A stretch of 64,000 nucleotides of DNA from contig NC_134707.1 of the NCBI RefSeq assembly GCF_043290135.1, positions 85,392,447-85,456,446 on the forward strand, written 5' to 3'. Within the stretch, counting starts at the first letter, position 1, and each line of letters starts with the position of its first letter. The notes beneath the pieces were generated by a model, which was not told the origin of the DNA, ran no database searches, and was given only the letters and a program-made list of their open reading frames with translations. The stretch is from Rhipicephalus microplus. Lineage: Eukaryota > Arthropoda > Arachnida > Ixodida > Ixodidae. This document shows, one piece after another, positions 23,601 through 33,747 of the stretch. The position numbers were made by a program, and so were the translations under genes.

Positions 23601-24354
23601 CGTGTTCAATGTTGGTTTTGAATGCTGAAAGATCGATCTTCCGTACGGTTTTCGGCGGGTGGTCGCTAGCAAAGCCTTCGATGGTGAGATAACTTGGGAT
23701 GTGATCGCTACCGTGTGTCTCGATGTCTAAAAACCACTTAACGCTTGTGGCGAAGCGACGTGACACGAACGTCAAGTCCAAACAGCTGCTGTACGTTGAT
23801 CCTCGCAGAAATGCAGGGCTCCCATCATTAAGTAGAGACAGTTCATGAGTCGATACAAATGAAGCCAGCCTCCGGCCCGTGGTATTGACTTTTGAACTTC
23901 CCCAGATTGGGTGGTGGGCGTTGAAGTCTCCTATAATTATCCACGGATCCGGGACGCTCGAAAGAATGTCATCCAGTCTTTGGCAATCAAAACGGGCTGA
24001 GGGAGATAAGTAGACACCTATTAATGTGAAGGTGAGGGTTTTCTGCTTCACAGTCAGGCAAACATATTGGTTCTCATCATGAGGCGACACAGGTTGAATG
24101 ATGTAGGTAAGCTCCCGACGAATATACACAATGACCTTGCTGCTTTCGTTTCGGGTTTTGGACGGGATTGATTCGTAGCCAGATAGCCTGATCGGGTTTG
24201 ATAATTTCGGTTCACATATTACGATGATTGGGAAAAGGTTAGAAAACACGTACTGACGAAAATCGGAAATCCGTGATCTAAGTCCTCTTGCGTTCCACTG
24301 GATGACTGATGCTTCTCTGACGTCTTTGCGGAACGATTGTTGATCTCCTGCCAT
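20683..24354 (-). CDS. LINE ORF2: endonuclease, reverse transcriptase, RNase H, CCHC
   Basis: This is a 1223-residue frame without a stop. Visible parts are an APE-type endonuclease at about residues 10-225 (GDFNAHHPIWGS near 142, SDH at 216-218), reverse transcriptase at about 400-720 (SPGPDGISYRLL, GVPQGGVLSP, catalytic YADD at 652-655), RNase H at about 933-1060 (YTDGS near 937, then VELAAL, FTDSK and LPGHCGIIGNEHAD), and a terminal CxxC-x7-H-x4-C finger near 1150. It would nick target DNA, copy the element RNA into the chromosome and degrade the RNA strand. The start ATG lies four bases after the ORF1 stop, which suggests termination-reinitiation. All catalytic motifs that I can check are present. 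Confidence 0.93.
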   Translation of the reverse strand: MAGDQQSFRKDVREASVIQWNARGLRSRISDFRQYVFSNLFPIIVICEPKLSNPIRLSGYESIPSKTRNESSKVIVYIRRELTYIIQPVSPHDENQYVCLTVKQKTLTFTLIGVYLSPSARFDCQRLDDILSSVPDPWIIIGDFNAHHPIWGSSKVNTTGRRLASFVSTHELSLLNDGSPAFLRGSTYSSCLDLTFVSRRFATSVKWFLDIETHGSDHIPSYLTIEGFASDHPPKTVRKIDLSAFKTNIEHACEKGLTSDIEQAIKQAAQSAMRTLAYSSRPSETDMELERLRATRRRAERRYRRTKSIQDLRMARRMQKKIQRRIDKLEFQRWAKFCASLDPRKPLSQIWRTVRGLRTFPQQRFPFKALALFQNRRDIEVAEDFCRKIAGPPNCTEALTAHYTPHSLDPHLDLPFSMEELNVALASCNRLSSPGPDGISYRLLCNLGDRARSALLEVFNESWRDGTVPREWKTSRLVALLKPGKSPLELTSYRPIALASCVGKLMERMILARLEWFLERHRIYPDAMAGFRRLRSSIDNVIDLVTYVQHQKMSRRLSVALFLDVKGAYDNVSHEAILDALESVGLGGRVYRWIQCYLHMRSLFMQTDDGPTSEHYTHRGVPQGGVLSPTLFNLVLIGLVERIPDSVQISLYADDICAWTSGVTRPQVRARLQKAANSISAYLREQGLEISPEKSALVAFTRKAMTSYPIAINGHSVCYARTHRFLGVTIDRNLCWSPHVATLKKRLTAIAQLFKFLGGKTWGTSVHAMLHLYKTLFLGYLRYSLPVLTNACKSSIRTIENAQGQALRVCLGLPRCTSTAETIAIAKDHPATVHITLEVLRAHIRHLARAPAHHLASLPEDRPSASFCKRVLTFRECLPTVYTPPERIPAPPWCLDRPKLRLTVPGIRKKAELSAPALKQMILLMLHEEYKDHVKLYTDGSTTVGGSAGALIFPARAETIQFRTSHKTTSTAVELAALRSALRRIDQETPQKWSIFTDSKPALQCLHNTLRRGPQDQLALEIRQLYHHLIDEGHDISFQWLPGHCGIIGNEHADNAAKNAHENGVMEPIPLSRSDAAAKINTLAQDVARSMRNTPGFLHTRLHRLDPCLRLTIPSGLPRSETTLLCRMWLGVSFTNAFACRIGMRDSATCDHCDNDETIEHILCQCPQYSSQRQSLSAVFARLDDQPFSEQSILECRKDRASRQKATKALMKFLRATRLVERL

Positions 24355-24358
24355 GACT

Positions 24359-25747
24359 CTACGCGAGGGAGGCGAGGACTGGACTCAGCGCGTCCAACAC
24401 CTGTAACCCGCTTCGAGCGGTTGGAGTTCCCAGGCTTCTTAGTATGTCTGCCATGACAGCGACGAGGGATCGTAACATCGGGATGATCTGTCGATCGACC
24501 CTTGACACATCCTCAACGGAAGTAGACTCGGTGGAAGGTGTAGGGCGGCGAGGCCTCGCAGGAGGCTCCTTTGCAGGCTGTGTACGCGGAAGCGTAGGCC
24601 ACTCATCCGCAGCTGTGAGCTTCTCCACTTCTTTTCGCTTCGTGCTTACTACTTCACTCGTGCTCGGAGGAAATGGGTTATGCGCAACACTCTGTCCTCC
24701 ACGCCTCCGTCGGTGACTACGTCGCCGCCGTACCCTTTCAGCAGCCTCTCTGTGGGTTGAATTGTCCCTAACCATTTGTTTGATAATGGCGATTTCCTTC
24801 TTAATCCGAGGGCATTCCTTGGATGCAGCATCATGCGGACCATCACAGTTTCTGCACTTCAGACTTGTTGCCCGACATGCGTCTGCAGTGTGCGGCTCAG
24901 CGCATCGGGGGCATACTGTGGTGTTTGTACATACACTCTTGATGTGACCAATTTTCATGCAGTTATGGCACTGGAGTGGTTTAGGGACAAATGGTCGAAC
25001 AGGATGTCGGAAGTGTCCCACTTTGACATGCGACGGAATGGAATCTCCTTTGAACATTATCTTTACACATCGGGTGTTTCCGAGGCGAAGTACATTCGCG
25101 ATGAGAACTCCTTCGTTCGCTGGTTTTATGAGAGTTGGGAGGTCCGAGTTTGCTATGGCCAAATCAATGTCGTAGATTACTCGCGCCGTGCAGGCACCGT
25201 CCATTGGAATAACCGGTCGTACTTTGATGCCTCCCAAATCTGATACTCTGCGAAGCTTGTCTATGGCGCTGGCAGTCATTGTGTCCACAGCTAGAATATT
25301 CTTCCGCGTGTTTACCCGGATATCCTTAATGTCGTTTGGTGCTACCCCCTCAAAGTACATAGAGAGAGCTTGCCTGTTTACTGCTCGAAGGCTGATGGTG
25401 GAGTCCTCGGGCATGAAGAGGATGGTGTGCGGCCAGCATTCTCCTTTTGACTGAGACGTTAATGTCCCTGCTGGTGAAGACGACTTGATACTTCTTCTTT
25501 TGGCCTTCCTGCTTCTCACGGTCTCGAAGTCGTCATCCGACGAGTCGTCGCCAGTGGCCGAGTACAGTTCCGTGTCCTCGCTGGTGCTCGAACAGGTGCT
25601 TCGTTTCCGCGACGAGCTTGCCAAAAGTGGTCTATGGTCGGACATAGCCGCAGAAGGCTCCACGTCCACAGCCATGATGCAGTGACTATCACCGTTGGCC
25701 TCACTGGTTCTGGGCCAGGCGCGCTGATTTACCGAGGAGCTCGCCAT
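24359..25747 (-). CDS. LINE ORF1: nucleic-acid-binding protein with three zinc knuckles
   Basis: ORF1 proteins bind the element RNA in a ribonucleoprotein. Near residues 240-310 lie three knuckles in a row: CHNCMKIGHIKSVC (C-x2-C-x4-H-x4-C), CPRCAEPHTADAC and CRNCDGPHDAASKEC. A basic RRRRSHRRRR stretch follows. The frame is open upstream to 26020, but the element boundary set by the target-site duplication (25893) makes that part host sequence. The first in-frame ATG inside the element is at 25747 and gives 462 residues, close to the 473 of the related ORF1 at 40374. The start is therefore an inference. Confidence 0.85.
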   Translation of the reverse strand: MASSSVNQRAWPRTSEANGDSHCIMAVDVEPSAAMSDHRPLLASSSRKRSTCSSTSEDTELYSATGDDSSDDDFETVRSRKAKRRSIKSSSPAGTLTSQSKGECWPHTILFMPEDSTISLRAVNRQALSMYFEGVAPNDIKDIRVNTRKNILAVDTMTASAIDKLRRVSDLGGIKVRPVIPMDGACTARVIYDIDLAIANSDLPTLIKPANEGVLIANVLRLGNTRCVKIMFKGDSIPSHVKVGHFRHPVRPFVPKPLQCHNCMKIGHIKSVCTNTTVCPRCAEPHTADACRATSLKCRNCDGPHDAASKECPRIKKEIAIIKQMVRDNSTHREAAERVRRRRSHRRRRGGQSVAHNPFPPSTSEVVSTKRKEVEKLTAADEWPTLPRTQPAKEPPARPRRPTPSTESTSVEDVSRVDRQIIPMLRSLVAVMADILRSLGTPTARSGLQVLDALSPVLASLA

Positions 25748-25904
25748 AGCAGACCTCTGGCTGGGCGGACCAGTGGATGACTCCGCGTCCGTCGCCTTGG
25801 GGCAGGGAGCAGCGTCTCCCGTAGAAAGCGAAAAACTTGATAACAATGCTCGGAGCCGAAAGCAGAAGCGTTCTATGAAGAGACACTTCGTCCGTGGAGT
25901 TCCA

Positions 25905-26388
25905 AACGTTTCAATGATGTAATGTCGAGAACAATATGTGTTCCTCGAGCACAGTAATGACCAATGTACGGCGAAGTTCGACCCCCTTCCCACGCGCGTC
26001 TTCATCGTCAAGTTTTCCATTTAGCTATTTTACTATTTAGCAGCAGAGAAACCCACTTAGTATTAACGCCCCTCCTCCAAAAGCTGTTTAGTGTTTCTCA
26101 CTTACAAACAAGCATCATTGTTATTCCGCAGCGCTAAAGCAGAATCGTACAGCTAGTAGTGGTTAGCCTGACACGCGCGTATTAACCGATGATGATGCCG
26201 TTTTGTCTGTAGTACAGAAAGATGTTATTCCTAAAGGTGTTCCAGGTGGACCCGATCAACTATAGACGCTAGGCACGAACTATACCTTGATGTCGAATAT
26301 TTCATTCTTCGTTACGCGGTATTCTCTAAACAATCTCCACCACTAATGAGTGCTTGGGTATTGGACAGACGAAAATGGTTACTATAGA

Positions 26389-26393
<5 letters not shown>
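25905..26393. other. flank between LINE and TA-rich block
   Basis: No gene or repeat is recognised. A minus-strand frame enters this stretch from ORF1 only because host sequence next to the LINE happens to be open. Confidence 0.5.

Positions 26394-26470
<77 letters not shown>
26394..26470. repeat. (TA)n microsatellite
   Basis: A pure TA dinucleotide run borders the first foldback unit. Related TA runs at 26687-26715 and 26932-27008 separate and end the two units. Confidence 0.95.
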
Positions 26471-26476
<6 letters not shown>

Positions 26477-26686
26477 TGGCTTGAGCGGACAAACGTACGA
26501 AAACTGTTATTACTCCTACGTTTCGGCCGGGGTCAGGCCTTCGTCAGGGAAGGCCGGACTGACGATTCCCTGACGAAGGGCGGACCCCGGCCGAAACGTA
26601 GGAGTAATAAAAGTTTTCGTGCGTTTGTCCGCTGAAGCCGATTTCTATTTATCACTGGATTCACAGAAGACAAGACACTCGCTTGA
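26471..26686. repeat. foldback unit, copy 1, in (TA)n; Penelope-like pLTR candidate
   Basis: Its left part (from 'agaaattggcttgagcggac') is the near-exact inverted repeat of its right part (to 'gtccgctgaagccgatttct'), with a centre near 26555-26565. A non-palindromic tail of about 39 bases ends 'cactcgcttga'. Copy 2 begins 245 bp later and is almost identical. Each arm carries a hammerhead-like core reading outward; in this copy the right-arm stem II has a mismatch. Confidence 0.85.
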
Positions 26687-26715
26687 TATATAAATATATA
26701 TATATATTTATATAT

Positions 26716-26928
26716 AGAAATTGGCTTGAGCGGACAAACGTACGAAAACTTTTATTACTCCTACGTTTCGGCCGGGGTCAGGCCTTCGTCAGGGAAGGCC
26801 GGACTGACGATTCCCTGACGAAGGCCAGACCCCGGCCGAAACGTAGGAGTAATAAAAGTTTTCGTGCGTTTGTCCGCTGAAGCCGATTTCTATTTATCAC
26901 TGGATTCACAGAAGACAAGACACTCGCT

Positions 26929-26931
<3 letters not shown>
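26716..26931. repeat. foldback unit, copy 2, in (TA)n
   Basis: It is almost identical to copy 1 (for example AAAACTTTT against AAAACTGTT, and AAGGCCAGACC against AAGGGCGGACC). Arms of about 80 bases are inverted around 26797-26810. It has the same 39-base tail and ends in (TA)n. The direct repetition of a unit with TA ends suggests insertion into, or amplification within, a TA microsatellite. Confidence 0.85.
26810..26850 (+). ncRNA. hammerhead-ribozyme-like motif
   Basis: The core elements appear in the right order. Stem I is AUUCC (26810-26814) with GGAGU (26846-26850). The conserved CUGACGA is at 26815-26821. Stem II is GGCC (26823-26826) with GGCC (26834-26837). Then come GAA (26838-26840), a palindromic ACGU as stem III (26841-26844) and A at 26845 as the predicted cleavage base. 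An unpaired A at 26822 replaces the usual first stem II pair, a weakness. Palindromic stem III hammerheads that act as dimers are known from Penelope-like elements. The left arm carries the same motif on the minus strand (CTGACGA at 26786-26792 reversed). Activity is untested. Confidence 0.6.

Positions 26932-27008
<77 letters not shown>
26932..27008. repeat. (TA)n microsatellite
   Basis: A pure TA run directly follows foldback copy 2. Confidence 0.95.
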
Positions 27009-27011
<3 letters not shown>

Positions 27012-27029
27012 GTTATTTAATTATTTATG

Positions 27030-27169
27030 AAAAAGAAGTGTATATTTAAGGGCTCCTTTTTCTATGTTTGGCACAATATTAATGAGATCTAACATACAAT
27101 AATGCCAAGAAAAGTATAGGGGAAGTTATAAGGCCTAATAGTAATGTAAATGAGAAAAAAGAAAAGTGG
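27030..27169 (-). repeat. dispersed repeat also found at 48338-48901
   Basis: The stretch 'agaagtgtatatttaagggc', 'cacaatattaatgagatcta', 'aataatgccaag' and 'gggaagttat' matches, in order, sequences at 48738-48870 and 48340-48420. It is a third copy of that family. Its right end runs into the 76-bp palindrome at 27170. Confidence 0.75.
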
Positions 27170-27245
27170 GTGCAAGGTAGGTAGGACCTGCCAGTTCATG
27201 GCTGCCGTGGCAGCCGTAAACTGGCAGGTCCCACTTACCTTGCAC
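27170..27245. repeat. 76-bp near-perfect palindrome
   Basis: Arms 27170-27206 and 27209-27245 (37 nt each) pair with about four mismatches around a 2-base centre. It includes CTGCCAGTT and AACTGGCAG. It occupies the place where copies of the neighbouring repeat at 48433 carry a tRNA-like segment. Confidence 0.8.
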
Positions 27246-30200
27246 ACAAGCTTCTACCAAGTGAGCAACACGCGTGTAGGAGGGAATGACGGCGTTCGAA
27301 GGAGTGGCTCGCGAGGACTACGTACTTTTGGTGATTTCAGAACTGCTGTGTTTCTTCCGTCTTTCAGCAGAAGCCTCACCGCTTCAATAGTCTAAACAGA
27401 TATTTTTTGCACTGAAATTGTTACACCATGAAGGATACAGTGAACTCTGTTTTTTTTTCATTGTTATTTGACCTGAAGGAATTTCCAGGCGAGCTGCATC
27501 CAGAAGGAGCGATAATGCATAAACGTGTACATTAACAATTATTGGGGGTGAACGTTCCAAAACTACAGAAATTCAGAAATTCTGAAATTCTGAGGGAAAC
27601 TACAGAGATTCTGAGCCCCTGTGGTGTCTTCAAAGTTCATCTGACTCTAAATAATTCAATCTAAACTTCAAGCATTTCAGCATTATTTGAAAATGCCGCC
27701 GCCACAGCCTAGAGTCACCGTGGCGGGTTGCAATTTATGAAGAGGTGAAACACAACATAGCACTAAAATGTTACCAAACGCGTGGGTATGAAGTTAAGTG
27801 CAACCTAGTTTGGGCAGGCGGGTAATAAGAAATATTGTTACAAAAAGATTCACGTAATATTTTCCCAATAAGGCTTAACAAGACTCAGACAACACAAACA
27901 AAACCTCAGGACATCCCCAGTGTTCCTCCGTGAGGACAATATCACGCCCTCAAAATGTTCTCTTAAGGTACTAGAATGGCACTAATCCCGTCCCCTTGTC
28001 CATACACATAACAACCTCAGTACATCCTCAAAACAACACTTCAGAACTTTTTCATTATCACTTCAAAACAACAACTGCATGGCCGGTTCAGTACTGTGGG
28101 CAGTGATACTACTTAGGATTTACTTGTTTTCATGATATTTTCATACATCAAAAGAAAAACACCTGCGAGGTCTCGTGTATATATACTGTGTCAATCAACA
28201 CAAAAGTGACGAAACAAAGCTTGTTGACTGAAATTTATTTAACAGTAATTAATCACAACTACAGCTTTGTCAGGCCTTCGAGTCCACGTATAGTCTTAAA
28301 AAAGACAAGCAGTATCAAGGCAGTCAACACAGCTCAATCAACCACGTTTGTAATCTTCCTCAAAAGTTTGACAGTGTCCTCATCACCACGTGTATCATGC
28401 CCAATGCACTCTCTGGTGTTACAGGCTCCGCTGTGATGGCCTACCAGTACACACGATATGGGCTTTGACTTGACTTGCCCGAGGTTGGGTCATGCGTCAG
28501 TTGCAGAAGTCGATCCTTTCACGTTGGGACAAGGCTGCTTCAAAGCACAATTGATCGCGATTGGCTGGTGTTTCAGGCAACTTCGAAATACACCTCGCCG
28601 TTGTTGGCTGGTGACAATACATCCATGATCAGTCTGAACGTTGAGCAGCCCAGTGCACCCATAAACACGGTAATTTACCTCCCGTTGTCACCTACGACTT
28701 ACACTCTCACACATATCTCACTTTTAACCATGCACACAAACAACAAAGGACACGAACCTTCACTAGTACACAGCACTATAGTGACATAACAGCACCTTCC
28801 CTGACAGACAGTGACAGAACCCATTTTGACAGTCAGTTGGCTTGTAATGGCTTGGCTACTTGACTATCCAGAATGGTGCCGCATGGTCCATGTTGCCAGC
28901 TGCTAGTTTCTTATTACGCGCTACAGCGGCGTATAATCACTAATTTAAGGCTGTGACATTTAAGAACACACTGTTTCAAATGGACATTTTGCAATACCAG
29001 GTTCTATACCCAAGCCAATTAGTTATACCTGGCTCATTAAGCAAAATGCGTAATTAGAAAATTTTCTGCCAAAAAAGAAACAAACGAGATGACAATATAC
29101 AATAACTTTATCACTGTATGAAACGAACATACGGAGAAAGTTTTCACACATGAAATGCATCTACTTGGTGCGCAAAAGTTTTGAGGAATTATCTAAGTGC
29201 TCAGTGGAATGCTTTTGTCATCCCCAAAAGATCTTTGACAGGACTTTTTCTGGGCCAATTGTTGTCCTCAGAAAGCACTCAAAAGACGTTTCCGGATCAA
29301 ACCAGCTTGCGTCGTCCTCAGTAAGTACTAAGGCCAATAAGAACTGTGCGAGGACGATTATACCATATGAGGACGACCTCAGGACATCGAGTGTTGTCTG
29401 GGGAGTAAGACCAGTACGCTACCGCCGAAAAAAAATTTTTTTTGCCTAAACTCCTCCGAAAACAACAGCAACCACTTGATTTAGGACAATAGGTACGCTC
29501 TTTCTTACCGTACGTTTAGGCTTTGCCGTATGTGTTGAGCGACACAGGCTATATAGAATATTTTGGACGTCCCGTGATATGAACAACTCTGTCATGAAGT
29601 TATCATGTAAATTGTCTCATTTTTATGCAAATTTGCTTATCGCAGTAATTTTACACGCTATTTTTCACCACGATTTATATCTATGATAAACACGTTTGAA
29701 AAGAAAAAGTATATAGACTCCGAATCTATTCCACGCAATCCATGGCCTTGACGACGACTTCAAGCAGTGCAGCGACCGATTCCAATGCTGTGGTCTCATC
29801 GTGTGGCATCGCTGCCCCTCCTACCTCTGCAGTCGCTCACAAACCTACATCACTGCTCTAGCGACGTCAAAACAGACAAAAAACAAACACGGCATGCACT
29901 GAGATAGAGAGATGGGCGTGCGGTGCAGCGGAAGGTGCGTGAATTCCGGACCCGCTTTGCGATGCTCACGCCACCGACGCTCCCTCGGGGTGAGTCATCC
30001 TCAAGACTTCCGGCTACAGTACGGCGAAGATCGGAAATTCTTTGCCGCAGACGGTTCTGCCCTGGCTCGATAGTTTGGAGGTCACCCTTCTTCCCCTCAC
30101 TAGCGGGTTCACTCGAGCTCTGATCACGCCACCCGCAGTCGGTTGTCCTTTCAAAATAAATTGCGAAGGCACCGAGGGGCAGTTTATCTCGAATCACACT

Positions 30201-31789
30201 GCAGGATGCAACAGTTAACTCGTCCGGTTGGTGCTTGCATGACAATCCAGAACAATATCGTTTTGTGAAGTACGCCAGGACTGACAAGTGCCTACTCAGT
30301 TTGTGATGATTATTCCCACAAAAACTGTTGTTCGTGTCGTTATAATGTAGTAAATTGAAATGAAACGTGACGTTTCAGAAAACAAACGCTATTAAAGAAG
30401 AAGGGACGCTGTATCGAGGCCAAAACAATGTTGGGAAATGATAGTAAAATAGTTAAAACGGAACACGTTAGAGTGGCTTGTCGTAGTGGACATAAAAAAC
30501 CTGAAACTTGCACGATTCAATAAGAACTTTAGGCGTGCGGGCATGTTCTTAAATACTTTATGGAACATTCACGTTATATGCATGTGGATCCAACGTTATT
30601 ACCGCAGTTGTATTTCACGCAGATGGTTGTACAGCTAAATGACATTTATCAAAACCTACAGTTTCCCCGGGACTCGTATGCACTATTCATAAAATACACG
30701 GTTCTTATACCTTTTCAGAACACAGTGTTATTTAAAACCTCTTCCTCTGCAATTTGTGGAAGCAGCTCTGTGCATTTTGTTTGCCGTGTATGTACATTAC
30801 GCACATTTGCAGTAAATACGGTGAAATAAGAAAGCAATAGCAGCTTTCTGGTATGGCACCTGGTCGCTAGCAGTAAGCTCTGGTTGGATTCTCGCTCCAC
30901 TCAAACCTTTTATTATTCATTGATTGCCGCTCATCTCGAATTTTCACTCACAGACAACGTTGTCTTTTTTCAATCACAGTCAGCGACACCGACTTGATAA
31001 CTTCTGCAAAAGAAGCTTTGTGACTACAATCGCGTTAATTATCTGTGCTCATGCAACAAGCATCCCGAACAGCATAGGAAGAAAGACGCTATAAACGCTA
31101 CACCCATTCGAATGCGTGCACAAACACCAGATATTGTTTCTAAAAGTGGTCTAATAAGTGTTTTAGAGCTGCGGGACACCTAGAAAAATCACATTAGGCA
31201 TGGGCTTTTTTTTTTCCTCCCGGGTGCGCTGCACGTTTCTTGTACTGAAAGAAGATGTTTGTCTCAGTCACTGGAGATTGACCATTGACGGATCCACAAG
31301 GGGGGGAGGGCGGTAGGAGAGTGATTGCCCCCCCCCCCCCCGAAATCTGTCAGCGCCCCTTCCGCACCTCTCCCATCCCCCAATTAAGTTCTCGTAGCCC
31401 AGCTCCTGTTCTGTTTGGTTCTGTTTGGTTCTGTTCTAACTGTTTGGCTGTGGAGAGGTTGAGGTCCGTATTGCCTCGGCTACCATATATCAAGAAGTGC
31501 TGCAGCGAAAAAAAAAAAGAATTATACTGAATGGTAACCAAAAATTACCAATCCGAAAAAAAAATACTATGCACACTGAAAGCACCTCAAATATCATGCC
31601 AACACACAGTTTTTTTTGTAGCAGTTCACATTATCATAAACTGTTCACACGCCCACCTTCGTTTTCTACTGTCAGTATATGCACTAACACACTTCATATA
31701 TATCAATCCCTGGCTGTCTATCACAGGCGCTTATCCGGTCCGGTCTCCACTAAAAAGTCTGTCAGGAAGATGTTCGCCTTTTTCTGAAG
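27246..31789. other. intergenic stretch with old repeats, no gene recognised
   Basis: 27538-27727 is a very diverged minus-oriented SINE ('ggtgaacgttccaaaac', then 'gtcaccgtggcggg'). 27840-28100 and 29200-29410 share phrases such as 'cctcaggacatc' with an intervening 'gaggac' theme, and may be ends of an unidentified transposon. 29850-30290 is GC-richer with open frames on both strands but no domain. A C13 tract lies at 31328-31341 next to 'ggatccacaaggggggg', part of the homopolymer repeat family. No exon is supported. Confidence 0.5.
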
Positions 31790-33115
31790 ATGCATCTCAG
31801 GCCATGATGGCCCGAGTAATTTCTTTAAAGCGACGGGCTGTCTATCGAAACTCGTTAATTCGTTCCCTAATTTTCTTTTTCGTTTCCGTATTTAACGCAC
31901 TCCAAAAGCATATGGCAAACATTTCCTTCTGCATGACCACAATGACATTCCGGGGAGTTGGATCGATGTATCTTGTGCAGGAAGCTGTTTGTGTATGGTA
32001 TACCTCCAATTCAAGTTTGTTGATTAATGTCTCTAGGTGTCGTGGAAGATCTGTCGCTATTAAAAAAGTTCTGTGTGGATCAACTTTATAAAGTATTGAT
32101 CCATTTGATTTAGGACTATCAAACCACATTATCGAACAATGGTAAGCTCCTTGCGTTAGAAAATGTCGAATATCCGCCCCAGACATAGGCACTGCGCAAT
32201 CCCGTCCTTCGGTTAATGCTTTCTTGACGAGGCTGTCAGCCTCTTCATTTCCCTTTATTCCATTGAGACTGGGTATCTAATGGAATACGATGTTTTGACC
32301 CTGCGCTGAGGCATATTCTACAGTTTCTGCCATACATTGTGCTATTTTACCATTTTCGTAAACTGATCTCGCATTTCCGATTAGCTGAAGGGCAGGTTTG
32401 CTATCCGCACATATCACCATCTTTCGTGGCTCCGAATTCTCCCACATAAACTTAACTGCTCAAAAGTAGCCACGAATTCTGCTGTCTCTAACGAAGATTT
32501 GTGGGATAATTTGTACATTCTATTTTTCTGAATTTCTGGTATAAAGACTGCACAGGCTGACGCTTCTTCAGTGCACGATCCATCTGTGTATATCTTTCGT
32601 TTTTCAATATCCATTATATAAAAATGATGAATTACCATCTGTGCCCCTACTGGAGGCGCCATGGCTGATTTCTTCCGAATGCCATCTATTTCACAGATAA
32701 CGTTGAAAAGCGGCAGCGTCCAAGGTGGTTTTGAAAGTTTCCATCGTTTAAATCCGGGTACTACAGATTAAAATAATGATACACTTTCCTATACTCGCGT
32801 TGCCATCCTTTGTGTTAGTGTACCTGATAAAGGATAATTTTCATGTTGCGTGAAAATTCTAAATAAATTTCGAGATATTTCTTTAGCTCGGAGTACTGCC
32901 AAAGGTGGTTGTCGAGCCTCTGCGTACACTAAAGCACTGGAAGTTGACCGTGGCAACTCCGGACATATTCTCAAGCTCCTTGCCAATAATAAGTGAAGTC
33001 TCTTTTCGGTGGAGGCTGGAAGTCCGTGCAGCAGAGGCAGTGAGTAACTTACGATGGGGCGTGTCCACGCAACATGCAGGGCTAATAACTACTCTGTATA
33101 TAGTACGCCTCATTT
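31790..33115 (-). pseudogene. decayed LINE fragment: end of RT through RNase H and C-terminus
   Basis: Minus-strand pieces in order: about 32883-33113 (a post-polymerase segment), 32789-32986, 32414-32662 with the RNase H start KIYTDGSCTEEASACAVFIP and SLETAEFVAT, then CADSKPALQ and GNEEADS in other frames, and 31842-32192 as the C-terminal region. Stops and frameshifts separate the pieces. The RNase H pattern (YTDGS, tAEl, sDSk, GNexAD) is that of the same broad LINE group as the element at 20535. Endonuclease and catalytic polymerase motifs are missing, so it is a dead 5'-truncated copy. Confidence 0.7.
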
Positions 33116-33499
33116 AGCCCCGCAGAGATGCCGGAGAATTCGAATGGCCTGATTCACTTTTCCAGCTCATATCACCAATTGGGACAAATTAGTAAACCAC
33201 TGTGAGCACAGAATAACAGTGTTTGTGTTATGAAGGGGTTTTTCGGCGGCTAATAAAAACTAAAATGTCACGAACACGCCCCCCTATCCAGTGATACTTT
33301 AGGCGACCCCCCCCCCCCCCCCCCTAAAATGAGTGGCTGGATCCGCCCCTAAAACGAACTACAAGTTCTTCAAAAGAAAGTTTACCAAAAGGCACAACAT
33401 CCATAAAGTACCTTTTGCATGATTTTTCTTTGTTTTTTAACCTGGTGTATATCTCCTTGGTTAAAATGATCAAGCTTGTAGTGGAGTTTGACTTGCTGG
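33116..33499. other. intergenic sequence with homopolymer repeat
   Basis: A C18 run at about 33307-33324 followed by 'aaaatgagtggctggatccg' belongs to the homopolymer-bearing dispersed family. Nothing else is recognised. Confidence 0.5.
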
Positions 33500-33511
33500 G
33501 ACGAATCATTA

Positions 33512-33747
33512 ATTGATTGATTGATATGTAGGGTTTTACGTCCCAAAACCACCATATGATTATGAGAGACGCCGTAGGGGAGTGCTCCGGATATTTCGAC
33601 CACCTGGGGTTCTTCAACGTGCACCCAAATCTGAGCACATGGGCCTACAACATTTCTGCCTCCATCGGAACGCAGCCGGGATTCGATCCCGCGACCTGCG
33701 GGTCGGCAGCCGAGTACCTTAGCCACTAGAACACCGAGGCGGGGCAA
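33512..33747 (-). repeat. tRNA-derived SINE (Ruka-like), full length with 12-bp TSD
   Basis: It is complete from the tail to the head GCCCCGCCTCGG (minus strand), with a short deletion in the middle of the tRNA-side body. GACGAATCATTA at 33500-33511 and 33748-33759 is an exact 12-bp target-site duplication. Confidence 0.9.

Larger units (their letters stand above)
20535..25893 (-). mobile_element. apparently intact LINE (I-like, with RNase H), 5.36 kb, 11-bp TSD
   Basis: GTGGAGTTCCA occurs at both ends (20524-20534 and 25894-25904), an 11-bp target-site duplication that defines the element. Minus-strand order: 5' UTR of about 146 bases, ORF1 with three zinc knuckles, ORF2 with endonuclease, reverse transcriptase and RNase H, then a 148-base 3' UTR. 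The 3' UTR carries 'gggtagcaaaccggatatg', 'ggttaacctccctgcctttc' and a CT-rich end. Both ORFs are uninterrupted, so this copy may be young and possibly active. The domain order fits the I/Loa/R1 group; the exact clade is not settled here. Confidence 0.88.

Noticed and set aside
25748..26020. N-terminal extension of LINE ORF1
   Set aside because: The target-site duplication places the element end at 25893, so most of this stretch is host DNA. The remainder, 25748-25893, is treated as 5' UTR.
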